This document shows positions 52,965 to 62,244 of a DNA stretch of 64,000 nt, one piece after another. This stretch comes from Sphingobium scionense. GTDB lineage: Bacteria > Pseudomonadota > Alphaproteobacteria > Sphingomonadales > Sphingomonadaceae. The stretch lies in NCBI RefSeq assembly GCF_014197035.1, contig NZ_JACIEU010000005.1, positions 186,001 to 250,000 of the forward strand, read 5' to 3'. Under the pieces are notes generated by a model. The model was not told the origin of the DNA, did no database searches, and worked only from the letters and a program-made list of their open reading frames with translations. The position numbers and the translations under genes are program-made. The number at the start of each line of letters is the position of its first letter. Position 1 is the first letter of the stretch.

Positions 52965-53399
52965 TCAGCAGTACAGCGGATCGGCGTCGCGGATCGTCAG
53001 CGCCGCGCCGCTGCGTCGGGCGTCCAACGCCTGCGCCAGCAGGATCTGGGTCGAACGCACTGCATAGCAGAAGGCGCAGGCGATCGCGTCGCTGCAGGCA
53101 TAGGGCACCGGGCCGGGCCAGCGCGCCTGCAACAGGTCGATCAACAGATTCTCGTCGGCCGACAGGCGCGGTCCCCGGCCGGTGCGCAGGTCATGGCCGG
53201 TCACCTGTTCGCTGAGGCGCAGCAGGCTGTCGAGCGCGGGCGAAAGCTGTTCGCAGCCATAGCGGCGCAGCCGCAGATGAAGTTGCGCCATGGCGGGGCG
53301 GTGTTTCCGTCGCGCGGCCGCCCAGCAGCGGACTGCGTCCAGCACGATGTAGAGGGTGGCCGGGCTGTGCGCCGTGGGCGGATGAATGGTGGAGTTCAT
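52965..53399 (-). CDS. conserved protein of unknown function
   Basis: 144 residues, mostly helical, no signal or membrane segment. Three Cys lie close together (YACSDAIACAFCYAVRST, about 100-115), and the protein ends in DADPLYC. Repeated Arg/His/Leu helix HLRLRRYGCEQLSPALDSLL. Resembles small sphingomonad proteins without assigned function; metal binding by the Cys cluster is possible. Start at MNSTIH (53399); the frame extends to 53528 without support. Convergent with the PBP gene. Confidence 0.7.
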   Translation of the reverse strand: MNSTIHPPTAHSPATLYIVLDAVRCWAAARRKHRPAMAQLHLRLRRYGCEQLSPALDSLLRLSEQVTGHDLRTGRGPRLSADENLLIDLLQARWPGPVPYACSDAIACAFCYAVRSTQILLAQALDARRSGAALTIRDADPLYC

Positions 53400-53638
53400 G
53401 GGATCGCCTTTCAATCGAAAAGGTTTTCCCCCTTGATGCGCCGCCCTCGCGCGGGGCGGTCTGCGCCCTCGGGCTAAGGCGCTATTATGTCCCCCAGATT
53501 TCGGGGCTTTGCGCGGGCGGCGCCACATCGGCTGCGTGGCGGATTGATCTTCCCAAAAAGCCCGGCCTGGGATAGGGGCAGGCGTTTGATGCGTTCGGGT
53601 CGCTGACGTCGAACGCCACGAGATTCTGGAGACCTCCC

Positions 53639-54766
53639 ATGCGCGCCGAAGCGCAGCAATATATCGACCGTATCGACGCCGCGCTGGACCTGCTGCGCCG
53701 CTTCCTCGACTGGGACCGTGCGCTGCGCCGGCTGGACGAGTTGAATGCCCGCGTCGAGGATCCGACCCTGTGGGACAATGCCAAGCTGGCGCAGGAGGTG
53801 ATGCGCGAGCGCACCCGTCTCGACAGCGCGATCGGCGCTACCCGCGCGATCGAGGCCGAAAAGACCGACAATGCCGAACTCATCGAGATGGCCGAGGCCG
53901 AAGGCGACGAGGACATGGTCTCCGAAGCCATCGCCGCGCTGAAGGCGCTGGCCGAGCGGGCGGACGAGGACAAGATCAAGGCGCTGCTGGCGGGCGAAGC
54001 CGATGCCAGCGACACCTATCTGGAAATCCACGCCGGCGCTGGCGGTACCGAAAGCCAGGATTGGGCCGAAATTCTCAGCCGCATGTATCGCCGCTGGGCC
54101 GAACGGCGCGGCTTCAAGGTCGAACTGGTCGACTATCAGGCGGGCGAAACCGCCGGCATCAAATCGGCCACCTTCCTCATCAAGGGCGAGAATGCCTATG
54201 GCTATGCCAAGACCGAAAGCGGCGTTCACCGCCTGGTCCGCATCAGCCCCTATGACAGCGCCGCACGCCGCCACACCAGCTTCTCGTCGGTGTGGGTCTA
54301 TCCGGTGATCGACGACAATATCGATATCGAGGTCAAGGAATCGGACCTCAAGATCGATACCTATCGCGCATCGGGTGCGGGCGGTCAGCACGTCAACACC
54401 ACCGACTCCGCGGTCCGCATCACCCACGTGCCCTCGGGCATCATCGTGGCGTCGCAGAACGACCGGTCGCAGCACAAGAACCGCGCCACCGCGATGAACA
54501 TGCTGAAGGCGCGTCTGTACGAAGCGGAACTGCGCAAGCGCGAGGAAGCGGCGAACACCGACTATCAGGCCAAGACCGAGATCGGCTGGGGTCATCAGAT
54601 CCGCTCCTATGTGCTCCAGCCCTATCAGTTGGTGAAGGATCTGCGCACCGGCGTCACCTCGACCGCTCCGGACGATGTTCTGGATGGTGCGCTTGATCCG
54701 TTCATGGCTGCTGCCTTGTCGCAGAAGGTCACGGGCGAGAAGGTCGATGTGGAGGATGTCGACTAA
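53639..54766 (+). CDS. prfB: peptide chain release factor 2
   Basis: 375 residues, full length. Catalytic GGQ at 248-250 in SGAGGQHVNTTDSAVRITH. The stop-codon recognition motif, SPF in E. coli RF2, reads SPY at 203-205 (ISPYDSAARRHTSFSS). Terminates at UGA and UAA. No programmed frameshift is seen: the N-terminus is continuous from ATG 53639, unlike E. coli prfB. Preceded by a 239-nt gap. Confidence 0.97.
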   Translation: MRAEAQQYIDRIDAALDLLRRFLDWDRALRRLDELNARVEDPTLWDNAKLAQEVMRERTRLDSAIGATRAIEAEKTDNAELIEMAEAEGDEDMVSEAIAALKALAERADEDKIKALLAGEADASDTYLEIHAGAGGTESQDWAEILSRMYRRWAERRGFKVELVDYQAGETAGIKSATFLIKGENAYGYAKTESGVHRLVRISPYDSAARRHTSFSSVWVYPVIDDNIDIEVKESDLKIDTYRASGAGGQHVNTTDSAVRITHVPSGIIVASQNDRSQHKNRATAMNMLKARLYEAELRKREEAANTDYQAKTEIGWGHQIRSYVLQPYQLVKDLRTGVTSTAPDDVLDGALDPFMAAALSQKVTGEKVDVEDVD

Positions 54767-54865
54767 GAGCATTTTCGAGCCAGGCTTGCCTGGCGACTGG
54801 GAAATGTGGAAAACAAACGAGACTGCGAGCATGGTCCCTGCTTTTCTGATGCCGTCGATATGTTC

Positions 54866-55585
54866 ATGATCCGCATGGCGCTGGCGGGGCCGTTGCTCCT
54901 GCTGGCCGCCTGCGGGCCGCTGGCAGGCGGCAACCAGTCGGAACGCTCGGCTGCTGCCGCGTCCTTCCCCCGCGCCGACCGGCCGGTGGCGCCGATCGTG
55001 TCGACCCGCTGGTCGAGCGAGGAAGCGCGCGACCGGGTCAATGAGGCGGAGGATATCATGGACCGGGCCGGCATCCGTCCGGGCATGACCATTGCCGATA
55101 TCGGTGCGGGCGAGGGCTATTATACCGTCCGTCTGGCCAAGCGCGTGGGGCCGAAGGGCCGGGTGCTGGCCGAGGATATATTGCCCGAGGTGATCGATGC
55201 CCTCAGCCGCCGCATCACCCGCGAGGACTGGACCAATGTCAGCGTGAAGCTGGGCGCACCGGAAGATCCCCGGCTGCCCGAAAACAGCTTCGACCGCATC
55301 TTCATGGTCCATATGTATCATGAGATCGCCGAGCCCTATGCGTTCCTGTGGCATCTCAGCCCGGCGCTCAAGGCCGATGGCGAACTGATCGTGGTCGACG
55401 CCGATCGGCCGACCGATCAGCATGGCACGCCCCGGCGCCTGCTCACCTGCGAACTGGCGGCGATGGGCTTCCGGCTGGAGGAAATGATCTCCAAGCCGAC
55501 CGCCGGCGGCTACATGGCCCGCTTCCGCCGCAGCACCGCCCGTCCTGATCCGTCCAGCATCGTCCCCTGCGCGCTGCGGGGATAG
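54866..55585 (+). CDS. methyltransferase-like lipoprotein
   Basis: 239 residues. A lipoprotein signal is visible: MIRMALAGPLLLLAAC with lipobox LAAC. The rest is a class I methyltransferase-like Rossmann fold: MTIADIGAGEGYYTVRLAKR (motif I), VLAEDILPEVID, FDRIFMVHMYHEI, LIVVDADR. Since SAM is cytoplasmic, a lipid-anchored periplasmic methyltransferase would be unusual; either the signal is not cleaved, or the domain binds something else. Alternative starts at 54806 (GTG), 54860 and 54875. Downstream neighbour is bioF, but BioC identity is not supported. Confidence 0.8.
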   Translation: MIRMALAGPLLLLAACGPLAGGNQSERSAAAASFPRADRPVAPIVSTRWSSEEARDRVNEAEDIMDRAGIRPGMTIADIGAGEGYYTVRLAKRVGPKGRVLAEDILPEVIDALSRRITREDWTNVSVKLGAPEDPRLPENSFDRIFMVHMYHEIAEPYAFLWHLSPALKADGELIVVDADRPTDQHGTPRRLLTCELAAMGFRLEEMISKPTAGGYMARFRRSTARPDPSSIVPCALRG

Positions 55586-55665
55586 GGGGGCGGCGCCTCT
55601 CGATGGTGCGTTCTGATCGCTGTCCTACAGGCGGCAACAGCCTTATATAGGCAGGGATTGGCGGC

Positions 55666-55730
55666 TGTGGGATTTGTAACGAAATTTCCCACATTTGAAT
55701 GAAGATGACAAAATGTGCGGGAAATGTGCG
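55666..55730. promoter_or_regulatory. repeat-rich promoter region of bioFD
   Basis: An inverted repeat TGTGGGA / TCCCACA (55666-55672, 55687-55693) is followed by two copies of AAATGTGCG at 55711 and 55722, spaced 11 nt (one helical turn). The inverted copy CACATTT at 55690-55696 makes a third related unit. The region is AT-rich. No BioR site (TTATCTATAA) or BirA operator was recognised. Confidence 0.45.
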
Positions 55731-55782
55731 AAGTTAAGCGCTTGCTTGCCCGGCTCGGGGTGGGGGCCTATAGCCCGCGGCC

Positions 55783-56907
55783 ATGAGCAGCGAACCCTTC
55801 CGCACGCAACTCGCCGCGCTTGAATCTCGGGGGCGTCTGCGCCACCTGATCCCCCGCGCCGGGCGTGATTTTGCCTCCAACGACTATCTCGGTCTCGCCT
55901 CCGATCCGATGATCGGCCAGGCCGTGGCCGATGCAGTCGCGCGCGGCGTGCCGGTCGGCTCGGGCGGTTCGCGCCTGCTGCGCGGCAATGCCCCCGAACA
56001 TGAAGGGCTGGAGGCAAAAGCCGCGGAATTTTTTCGCACTCAGGCCTCGCTGTTCCTGGCCAATGGCTTCCTCGCCAACATGGCGCTGTTCGCCACCCTG
56101 CCGCAGCGCGGCGACCTGATCGTCGCGGACGAACTGATCCATGCCAGCGTCCATGACGGCATCCGCCTGTCCAAGGCGACGGCCGTCTTCGCCCGTCACA
56201 ATGACCTGCAAAGCTTCGCAGACCTCATCACCGCCTTTCGCGCCGAAGGCGGCAAGGGGCGGATCTGGATCGCGGTCGAGACGCTTTATTCGATGGATGG
56301 CGACATCGCGCCGCTCAGCGATCTCGCCAGGCTCGCCGCCACCCATGATGCGATGCTGCTGCTCGACGAAGCGCATGGCACCGGCGTCTTCGGTCCTGGC
56401 GGGCGCGGGCTTTCGGCCGGCCTCGACGGGCTGCACAATGTCATCACCCTTCACACCTGCGGCAAGGCGATGGGCGTGGAGGGCGCGCTGATCTGCGGCC
56501 CGCGCATCCATATCGACTATCTCATCAACCGCGCCCGGCCCTTCATCTTCTCGACCGCGCCCTCGCCGCTGATGGCGGTGGCCGCTTCCGCCGCGATCGA
56601 CCGGATCGAGACTGCCGACAATCGTCGCGACCGGTTGGCGACGCTGCGCCAGGACGCGGTCGAGGCGATCTGCGCGCCGCTCGGCCTGCCCCGTCCGCGC
56701 AGCCAGATCATCCCGCTGATCCTGGGCGAGGATGCGCGCACCATGGCCGCCGCCGCCGCCTTGCAGGAGGCCGGCTTCGACGTGCGTGGCATCCGCCCGC
56801 CGACCGTGCCTGCCGGCACCAGCCGCCTCCGCATCTCGCTCTCGCTCAATGTCGGCCGTGCCGACGTGATCGCGCTGGGCGACGTGCTGCGTCGGGTCGG
56901 CCGATGA
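55783..56907 (+). CDS. bioF: 8-amino-7-oxononanoate synthase BioF
   Basis: Condenses pimeloyl-ACP with alanine in biotin synthesis. 374 residues, alpha-oxoamine synthase family. N-terminal DFASNDYLGLASDP, GSGGSRLLRGNAPEH, PLP Asp in MLLLDEAHGTGVFG, and Schiff-base lysine K228 in LHTCGKAMGVEGAL. Overlaps bioD by 4 nt. The methyltransferase-like lipoprotein upstream is not part of the pathway as far as can be seen. Confidence 0.94.
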   Translation: MSSEPFRTQLAALESRGRLRHLIPRAGRDFASNDYLGLASDPMIGQAVADAVARGVPVGSGGSRLLRGNAPEHEGLEAKAAEFFRTQASLFLANGFLANMALFATLPQRGDLIVADELIHASVHDGIRLSKATAVFARHNDLQSFADLITAFRAEGGKGRIWIAVETLYSMDGDIAPLSDLARLAATHDAMLLLDEAHGTGVFGPGGRGLSAGLDGLHNVITLHTCGKAMGVEGALICGPRIHIDYLINRARPFIFSTAPSPLMAVAASAAIDRIETADNRRDRLATLRQDAVEAICAPLGLPRPRSQIIPLILGEDARTMAAAAALQEAGFDVRGIRPPTVPAGTSRLRISLSLNVGRADVIALGDVLRRVGR

Positions 56908-57536
56908 CCCGGCTGATCGTTACCGGCACCGATACCGATATCGGCAAGACCGTCTTCGCCGCCGGCCTCGCCGCGGCGCTGGGCGCCTATTATTGGAAGC
57001 CGATCCAGGCCGGCGTCGATCCGCATGGCGACAAGGAACGGGTTGCCACCCTGTCCGGCCTGCCGCCCGAACGCATCCTGCCCGAAGCCTATCGCCTCGC
57101 CACGCCGGCCTCGCCGCATCTCGCCGCGCGGATCGATGGCGTCGACATCTCGCTCGATCGCCTGGCCCTGCCCAGGGTCGACGGAGCGCTGGTGGTCGAA
57201 GGGGCCGGCGGCGTACTGGTGCCGGTCAGCGAAAGCCTGCTGATGGCGGACCTGTTCGCCTATTGGGGCCAGCCCGCGATCCTCTGTGCCCGCACCGGCC
57301 TTGGCACGATCAACCACAGCCTGCTCAGCATAGAGGCGCTGCGCGCGCGCGGCGTCCATGTCGTCGGCATCGCCTTCATCGGGGATGCGCATGAGGAAAA
57401 TGAGCGGATCATCCCGCACATTGCCGGCGTGCCCAGCCTTGGTCGCCTGCCGCTGCTCGATCCGCTCGACCGGGACAGTCTGGCGGCCGCCTTCCGGGCG
57501 CACATCCATCTTCCCGATAATTTCAACGGCCGATAA
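56904..57536 (+). CDS. bioD: dethiobiotin synthetase BioD
   Basis: ATP-dependent ring closure of 7,8-diaminopelargonate to dethiobiotin. 210 residues. Walker A TGTDTDIGKTVFAAG (residues about 7-20), YYWKPIQAGVD, VVEGAGGVLVPVS. ATGA overlap with bioF. bioA lies about 5.4 kb downstream on the same strand, separated by envelope genes; bioB is not in the window. Confidence 0.95.
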   Translation: MTRLIVTGTDTDIGKTVFAAGLAAALGAYYWKPIQAGVDPHGDKERVATLSGLPPERILPEAYRLATPASPHLAARIDGVDISLDRLALPRVDGALVVEGAGGVLVPVSESLLMADLFAYWGQPAILCARTGLGTINHSLLSIEALRARGVHVVGIAFIGDAHEENERIIPHIAGVPSLGRLPLLDPLDRDSLAAAFRAHIHLPDNFNGR

Positions 57537-57643
57537 TTTTCGACCAACGACATGGACATGCCGCTTTGACGGGCGTTGAACTGCCCGCCAGAACGGACAG
57601 AACGAATGACGTCCGATCCAGACGAAGCAAGGGAATAGCCTTC

Positions 57644-59686
57644 ATGAAGTTCCTCCTGATGGGCGCTGCCGCCACCGGCCTCGCGCTCGCCGCGACCGTG
57701 GCCCATGCCGACCAGCCCGCCACCACGACCGCCGCTGCCCCGGCCGCCAAGCCGACCTATGGCACCTACGGCTTCGACGCCGCCGGCATGGACAGCTCGG
57801 TCAAGCCCGGCGACGATTTCTATGAATATGCCAATGGCACCTGGCTGAAGAACACGCCGATCCCGGCGGACAAGTCCAACTATGGTGCCTTCACCGTGCT
57901 GGACGAGCTGTCGCAGAAGCGCACCCGCGAGATATTGGACGGCGCCAAGACCGACCCGAACAGCAAGATCGGCGTCGCCTATGCGACCTATCTGGACTCG
58001 GCGGCGGTCGAGGCGAAGGGCCTTGCCCCGATCAAGCCCTGGCTCGCCGAGATCGGCGCGGTCAAGGATCTCAAGGCCTATGCTGCGCTCTCCGGCAAGG
58101 CGGCGCGCGCCGGGGTGCGCGGCCCGTTCCGCTTCTATGTCGGCCAGGACGACAAGGATCCCGAAACCTACATCCTTTCGATGATGCAGGGTGGCCTGGG
58201 CCTGCCCGACCGCGACTATTATCTCGACCAGGGCGAGAAGATGGCGGCGATCCGCACCGCTTATGTCGCCCATCTCGAACAGATGCTGACCCTGCTGGGC
58301 GAACCCAATGCCAAGGCGCGCGCCGCCGCGCTGATGGCGTTCGAGACGGAGATTGCCAAGGTCCACTGGACCCAGGTCGACAGCCGCGACGCGGACAAGA
58401 CCTATAACAAGATGAGCCTTGCCGCGCTGCAGAAGGCCGCACCCGGTTTCGACTTCGCCGCCTATTTCGGCGCCGTTGGCCTCAAGCCCACCGACCTGCT
58501 GGTCGCCCAGCCGTCCGCCGTCACCGGCGAGGCCGCGCTGATCGCCAAGGCGCCGATCGGCGTGCTGAAGGACAGCCTGCTGCTGCGCAGCGTCCACAGC
58601 TATGCCGATTATCTGCCCGACACTATCGCCAGCGCCGATTTCGCCTTTTTCGGCACCACCCTGTCGGGCACGCCCGAGCGCGAGGAACGCTGGAAGCGCG
58701 GCGTCACCTTCCTCAAGGATTCGCTGGGTGAGGAAGTCGGCAAGGTCTATGTCGCCAAATATTTCCCGCCCGAAACCAAGGCGGCGATGGACCAGCTGGT
58801 CAAGAATGTCCTGTCCGCCATGGGCCGCCGCATCGATGGCCTGCCGTGGATGAGCGACGAGGCCAAGACCCGCGCCCACAAGAAGCTGGCCGCCTTCACG
58901 CCCAAGATCGGCTATCCCGACCGGTGGCGTGACTATGCCGGCCTGAAGATCCAGCAGGGCGACCTGTTCGGCAATGCGATGCGCGCGAACCAGTTCGACT
59001 TCGACTATAATATCGGCAAGCTGGGCAAGCCTATCTATCGCTGGGAATGGGGCATGACCCCGATGGAGATCAACGCCTATGCCAATTTCGGCATGGTCGA
59101 GATCGTCTTCCCCGCCGCCATTCTCCAGCCGCCCTTCTTTGACCCGCATGCCGATCCGGCAGTCAATTATGGCGGCATCGGCGCGGTGATCGGTCATGAA
59201 CTCAGCCATCATTTCGACGACCAGGGCGCGAAATATGACGAGACCGGCAAGCTCAACCAGTGGTGGACCGATCAGGACGTCGCCAATTTCAAGGCGCTGA
59301 CCGACAAGCTGGGCGCCCAATATGACGCCTATGAACCCTTCCCGGGCGCGCATGTGAAGGGCGCCTTCACCATGGGCGAGAATATCGGCGATCTGGGCGG
59401 GCTGGCCGTCGCGCTCGACGCCTATCATGCCTCGCTGGGGGGCAAGGCCGCGCCGGTGATCGACGGCATGACCGGCGACCAGCGCTTCTTCCTGGGCTGG
59501 GCACAGGTGTGGCGTCGCAATTATCGCGAGGCCAATCTGCGACAGCGGCTGGTCACCGATCCGCACGCGCCGTCGCAATATCGCGCCGACATCGTGCGCA
59601 ATTTCGACGCCTGGTATGATGCGTTCAAGCCCGCGCCGGGCGGCAAGATCTATCTCGATCCCAAGGATCGGGTGAAGATCTGGTAA
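57644..59686 (+). CDS. M13 family (neprilysin-like) metallopeptidase
   Basis: 680 residues. Signal peptide (MKFLLMGAAATGLALAATVA), linker, large N-terminal M13 domain, and zinc site H518-ELSH (IGHELSHHFDDQG) with the Glu ligand in MGENIGDLGGL; C-terminal RVVTDPHAP-like segment LVTDPHAPSQYRADIVRNFD, as in neprilysin family. Exported or outer-membrane-linked peptidase cutting small peptides. Start MKF (57644); an earlier frame opens at 57566. Ends with a strong terminator. Confidence 0.94.
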   Translation: MKFLLMGAAATGLALAATVAHADQPATTTAAAPAAKPTYGTYGFDAAGMDSSVKPGDDFYEYANGTWLKNTPIPADKSNYGAFTVLDELSQKRTREILDGAKTDPNSKIGVAYATYLDSAAVEAKGLAPIKPWLAEIGAVKDLKAYAALSGKAARAGVRGPFRFYVGQDDKDPETYILSMMQGGLGLPDRDYYLDQGEKMAAIRTAYVAHLEQMLTLLGEPNAKARAAALMAFETEIAKVHWTQVDSRDADKTYNKMSLAALQKAAPGFDFAAYFGAVGLKPTDLLVAQPSAVTGEAALIAKAPIGVLKDSLLLRSVHSYADYLPDTIASADFAFFGTTLSGTPEREERWKRGVTFLKDSLGEEVGKVYVAKYFPPETKAAMDQLVKNVLSAMGRRIDGLPWMSDEAKTRAHKKLAAFTPKIGYPDRWRDYAGLKIQQGDLFGNAMRANQFDFDYNIGKLGKPIYRWEWGMTPMEINAYANFGMVEIVFPAAILQPPFFDPHADPAVNYGGIGAVIGHELSHHFDDQGAKYDETGKLNQWWTDQDVANFKALTDKLGAQYDAYEPFPGAHVKGAFTMGENIGDLGGLAVALDAYHASLGGKAAPVIDGMTGDQRFFLGWAQVWRRNYREANLRQRLVTDPHAPSQYRADIVRNFDAWYDAFKPAPGGKIYLDPKDRVKIW

Positions 59687-59697
59687 GCAGAATCGGG

Positions 59698-59725
59698 AAG
59701 GGCCGCTCATCGGGCGGCCCTTTTT
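59698..59725 (+). terminator. intrinsic terminator after M13 peptidase
   Basis: Stem AAGGGCCGC (59698-59706) / GCGGCCCTT (59714-59722), 7-nt loop, followed by T residues to 59725. Confidence 0.9.
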
Positions 59726-59890
59726 CGTTGCGGCATGGAAATGAGGCCCGCGACCGATCGTTTCCCCTTCGCGGCAGGCTGACGGGAACTTTTCCGCCAT
59801 CTTTCTAATGCCACGCTTCATCCTGTCCGGACTTTTCCCCGGCCTGCTTTGTCCACAGCTTTGGGCGGTAGCAAAGCCAAGGAGAAGCAC

Positions 59891-60301
59891 ATGACGGGTC
59901 TCAACCTTTCGAACATCATCAAGACCGGTGTCGCGTCCGTCGCGCTGCTGGCAGCCTATTCCGTGTCGGCGCAGACGCCTGCCGCCCCGGCCGCATCGGC
60001 CCCCGCCGCCGGCGCCAGCAACTTCAGCGACACTGACATCAAGCAGTTTGCCGCCGCCGCCGTCGAAGTGACCAAGATTCAGTCGGACAACGCAATTGCC
60101 GCTGCCGAAAAGCAGCCCAAGATGCTGGCTGCGCTGCAGTCGAAGGGCATTCCGCCCGAAAAGTTCAACGCCATTGGTCAGGCTGCGGCCGCCGACCCGG
60201 CCCTGCAGCAGCGGATTCAGGCTGCCGCTGGCACGCCGTCCCCGGCCGCGCCCGCCAGCCCGGCGACGCCGGCCGATCCGGCAACTCCGCCGCAGCAATA
60301 A
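59891..60301 (+). CDS. exported DUF4168 family protein
   Basis: 136 residues. Signal peptide (IIKTGVASVALLAAYSVSAQ), then the DUF4168 core: NFSDTDIKQFAAAAVEVTKI and GIPPEKFNAIGQAAAADPAL, ending in a Pro/Ala-rich tail. Small periplasmic proteins of unknown function, sometimes stress-linked. AAGGAGAAG lies 3-10 nt before ATG 59891. Stands alone between the M13 gene and the antiporter. Confidence 0.82.
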   Translation: MTGLNLSNIIKTGVASVALLAAYSVSAQTPAAPAASAPAAGASNFSDTDIKQFAAAAVEVTKIQSDNAIAAAEKQPKMLAALQSKGIPPEKFNAIGQAAAADPALQQRIQAAAGTPSPAAPASPATPADPATPPQQ

Positions 60302-60426
60302 GCATATTTGCCACGGGAATGGCGGGTTCTCCCTTGCCCGCCATTCCCGTTCTGCGATCCGGTTCCCCAGATCGTTGAAAATAAAGGGGGTGACCATGGC
60401 GGCCCGGCCTGTCTATGGTCCCGGCC

Positions 60427-62244
60427 ATGCATGAACAGGCCCTTGTAATCGCGCTGATCGGCATATTGGGCATCGGCGCCCAATGGATTGCCTGGCGCAC
60501 CGGCTGGCCCGCCATCGCCCTGATGCTCGCCGCTGGCGTCATCGGCGGCCCGGTGACCGGCCTCATCAATCCCAAGCTGACCTTCGGCGAACTGCTCGAA
60601 CCCATGGTATCGGTGGCGGTCGCCCTGATCCTGTTCGAAGGCGGACTCAGCCTCAATTTCCGCGAATTGCGCAAGACCGACGGTGCCGTCACCCGGCTGC
60701 TGGTGCTGGGCGCGCCGATCGGATGGGTGCTCGGCGCGCTCGCCCTCTATTATGTCGCGGGCCTCGTCTGGCCGGTGGCGATCCTGTTTGCGGGCATATT
60801 GGTCGTGACCGGGCCGACCGTCGTGCTGCCGCTGCTGCGTCAGTCCAACGTTGCCGCCCGGCCGCGCGCGATCCTCAAATGGGAAGCGATCGTCAACGAT
60901 CCGGTCGGCGCGCTGCTGGGCCTGGCCACCTATGAATATCTGCGCCGGTCGAGCGAGGGCAGCACGCTGGCGGCGGTTATCCTGTCGCTGGTCGCTGCCG
61001 CGATCATCGCCGGCCTGATCGGCTGGCTTGCCGCCCGCGCGATCGGCTGGGCGTTCCAGCGCGGCCATGTGCCCGAATATCTCAAAGCCCCGATCCTGCT
61101 CGTCGCGGTAATCGGCGTCTTCGTCCTCTCCAACCTCATCCAGGCGGAAACCGGCCTCGTCACCGTGACGGTGATGGGCGTCGCGCTCGCCAACATGAAG
61201 TTCGATTCCCTGCGCGACATCCAGCCGTTCAAGGAAAATGTCACCGTCCTGCTGATCTCGGGCGTGTTCGTGATCCTGTCGGCCTCGCTCGACCTCAATG
61301 TGTTGCGTCAGTTCGAATGGCGCTTTCTGGCCTATCTCCTGGTGCTGCTGTTCGTTGTCCGCCCGGCGACGGTGCTGCTCAGCCTTGCCTTCTCGCCCGT
61401 GCCCTGGAACGAGCGGCTGCTGGTCGCCTGGATCGCGCCGCGCGGTATCGTCGCGGTGGCTATTTCCGGCCTGTTCGCGCTACGGCTCGATCGGCTGGGC
61501 TATGGCGACGGTGCGATCCTCGTCACCCTGTCCTTCTCGATCGTGGTCGCGACCATCCTGTTCCACGGCTTTTCGATCAAGCCGGTTGCCCGGTTGCTCA
61601 AGGTCACGGGCGCCAGTGATAAGGGGTTGCTGCTGGTCGGCGCCACGCCTTTCAGCCTCAGCCTCGCGACCCAGTTGCGCAATTTGGAGGTGCCGGTGAT
61701 GATCGCCGACAATAGCTGGCAGCGCCTGGCACCGGCGCGCCATGGCGGCATCCCGACCTATCATGGCGAGATATTGGCGGAGGCGACCGAGGAACGGCTC
61801 GACCTCGCCCAGTTCCAGGTGCTCGCTGCCACGTCGGAAAATGAGGCCTATAACGCGCTCGTTTGTAACGAGTTTGCGCCGGATGTCGGGCGCGACAATG
61901 TTTATCAGTTGGGCGACGCGAGTGACGATCATGACCCGCGCGCGCTGCCGGAATCGCTGCGCGGCCGTGCCCTGTTCGATTCCGGCCTCGGTGTCGAGGA
62001 GATCATGATCCGCGAGGATGCCGGCTGGACCTTCCGCAAGACGCGGATCAGCGATCAGTTCGATTTCGAGGCCGCCAAGGCGGACCTGCCGGCGGAGGCG
62101 GACATGCTGCTGCTGCTGCGCAGGAACGGGACGATGCGCTTCTTCACCCATGCGTCGCGACCGACGCCACAGCCCGGCGACACGATCCTGTCCTATGTGC
62201 CGCCCGCCCAGAAGCCCCGCAGACAAGAGGAAGGAGAGGGATAA
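60427..62244 (+). CDS. CPA1-type cation:proton antiporter with C-terminal RCK-like domain
   Basis: 605 residues. About twelve membrane helices with the CPA signature ALILFEGGLSLNFRELRKT, GPTVVLPLLRQSNVAARPR and the conserved Asp in KWEAIVNDPVGALLG. After about residue 395 a cytosolic Rossmann domain follows (GLLLVGATPFSLSLATQLRN), like KTN/TrkA-N regulators of KefC/NhaP2-type transporters. Exchanges Na+ or K+ for H+. ATG 60427 is preferred over 60415. Stop overlaps the next ATG (TAATG), coupling it to the OmpA-like lipoprotein. Confidence 0.9.
   Translation: MHEQALVIALIGILGIGAQWIAWRTGWPAIALMLAAGVIGGPVTGLINPKLTFGELLEPMVSVAVALILFEGGLSLNFRELRKTDGAVTRLLVLGAPIGWVLGALALYYVAGLVWPVAILFAGILVVTGPTVVLPLLRQSNVAARPRAILKWEAIVNDPVGALLGLATYEYLRRSSEGSTLAAVILSLVAAAIIAGLIGWLAARAIGWAFQRGHVPEYLKAPILLVAVIGVFVLSNLIQAETGLVTVTVMGVALANMKFDSLRDIQPFKENVTVLLISGVFVILSASLDLNVLRQFEWRFLAYLLVLLFVVRPATVLLSLAFSPVPWNERLLVAWIAPRGIVAVAISGLFALRLDRLGYGDGAILVTLSFSIVVATILFHGFSIKPVARLLKVTGASDKGLLLVGATPFSLSLATQLRNLEVPVMIADNSWQRLAPARHGGIPTYHGEILAEATEERLDLAQFQVLAATSENEAYNALVCNEFAPDVGRDNVYQLGDASDDHDPRALPESLRGRALFDSGLGVEEIMIREDAGWTFRKTRISDQFDFEAAKADLPAEADMLLLLRRNGTMRFFTHASRPTPQPGDTILSYVPPAQKPRRQEEGEG

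Noticed and set aside
53530-53700. Programmed +1 frameshift in prfB as in E. coli
   Set aside because: The N-terminal frame is continuous from ATG 53639 and no in-frame UGA with the slippery CUU context was found.
53474-55423. A 649-codon open frame on the minus strand
   Set aside because: Antisense to prfB and the methyltransferase-like lipoprotein.
54866-55585. BioC (malonyl-ACP methyltransferase) next to bioF
   Set aside because: The protein has a lipobox and lacks BioC-like overall sequence; adjacency alone is not enough.
57260-60397. A 1045-codon open frame on the minus strand
   Set aside because: Antisense shadow of bioD, the M13 peptidase and DUF4168; crosses the terminator at 59698 and shows no recognisable domain.
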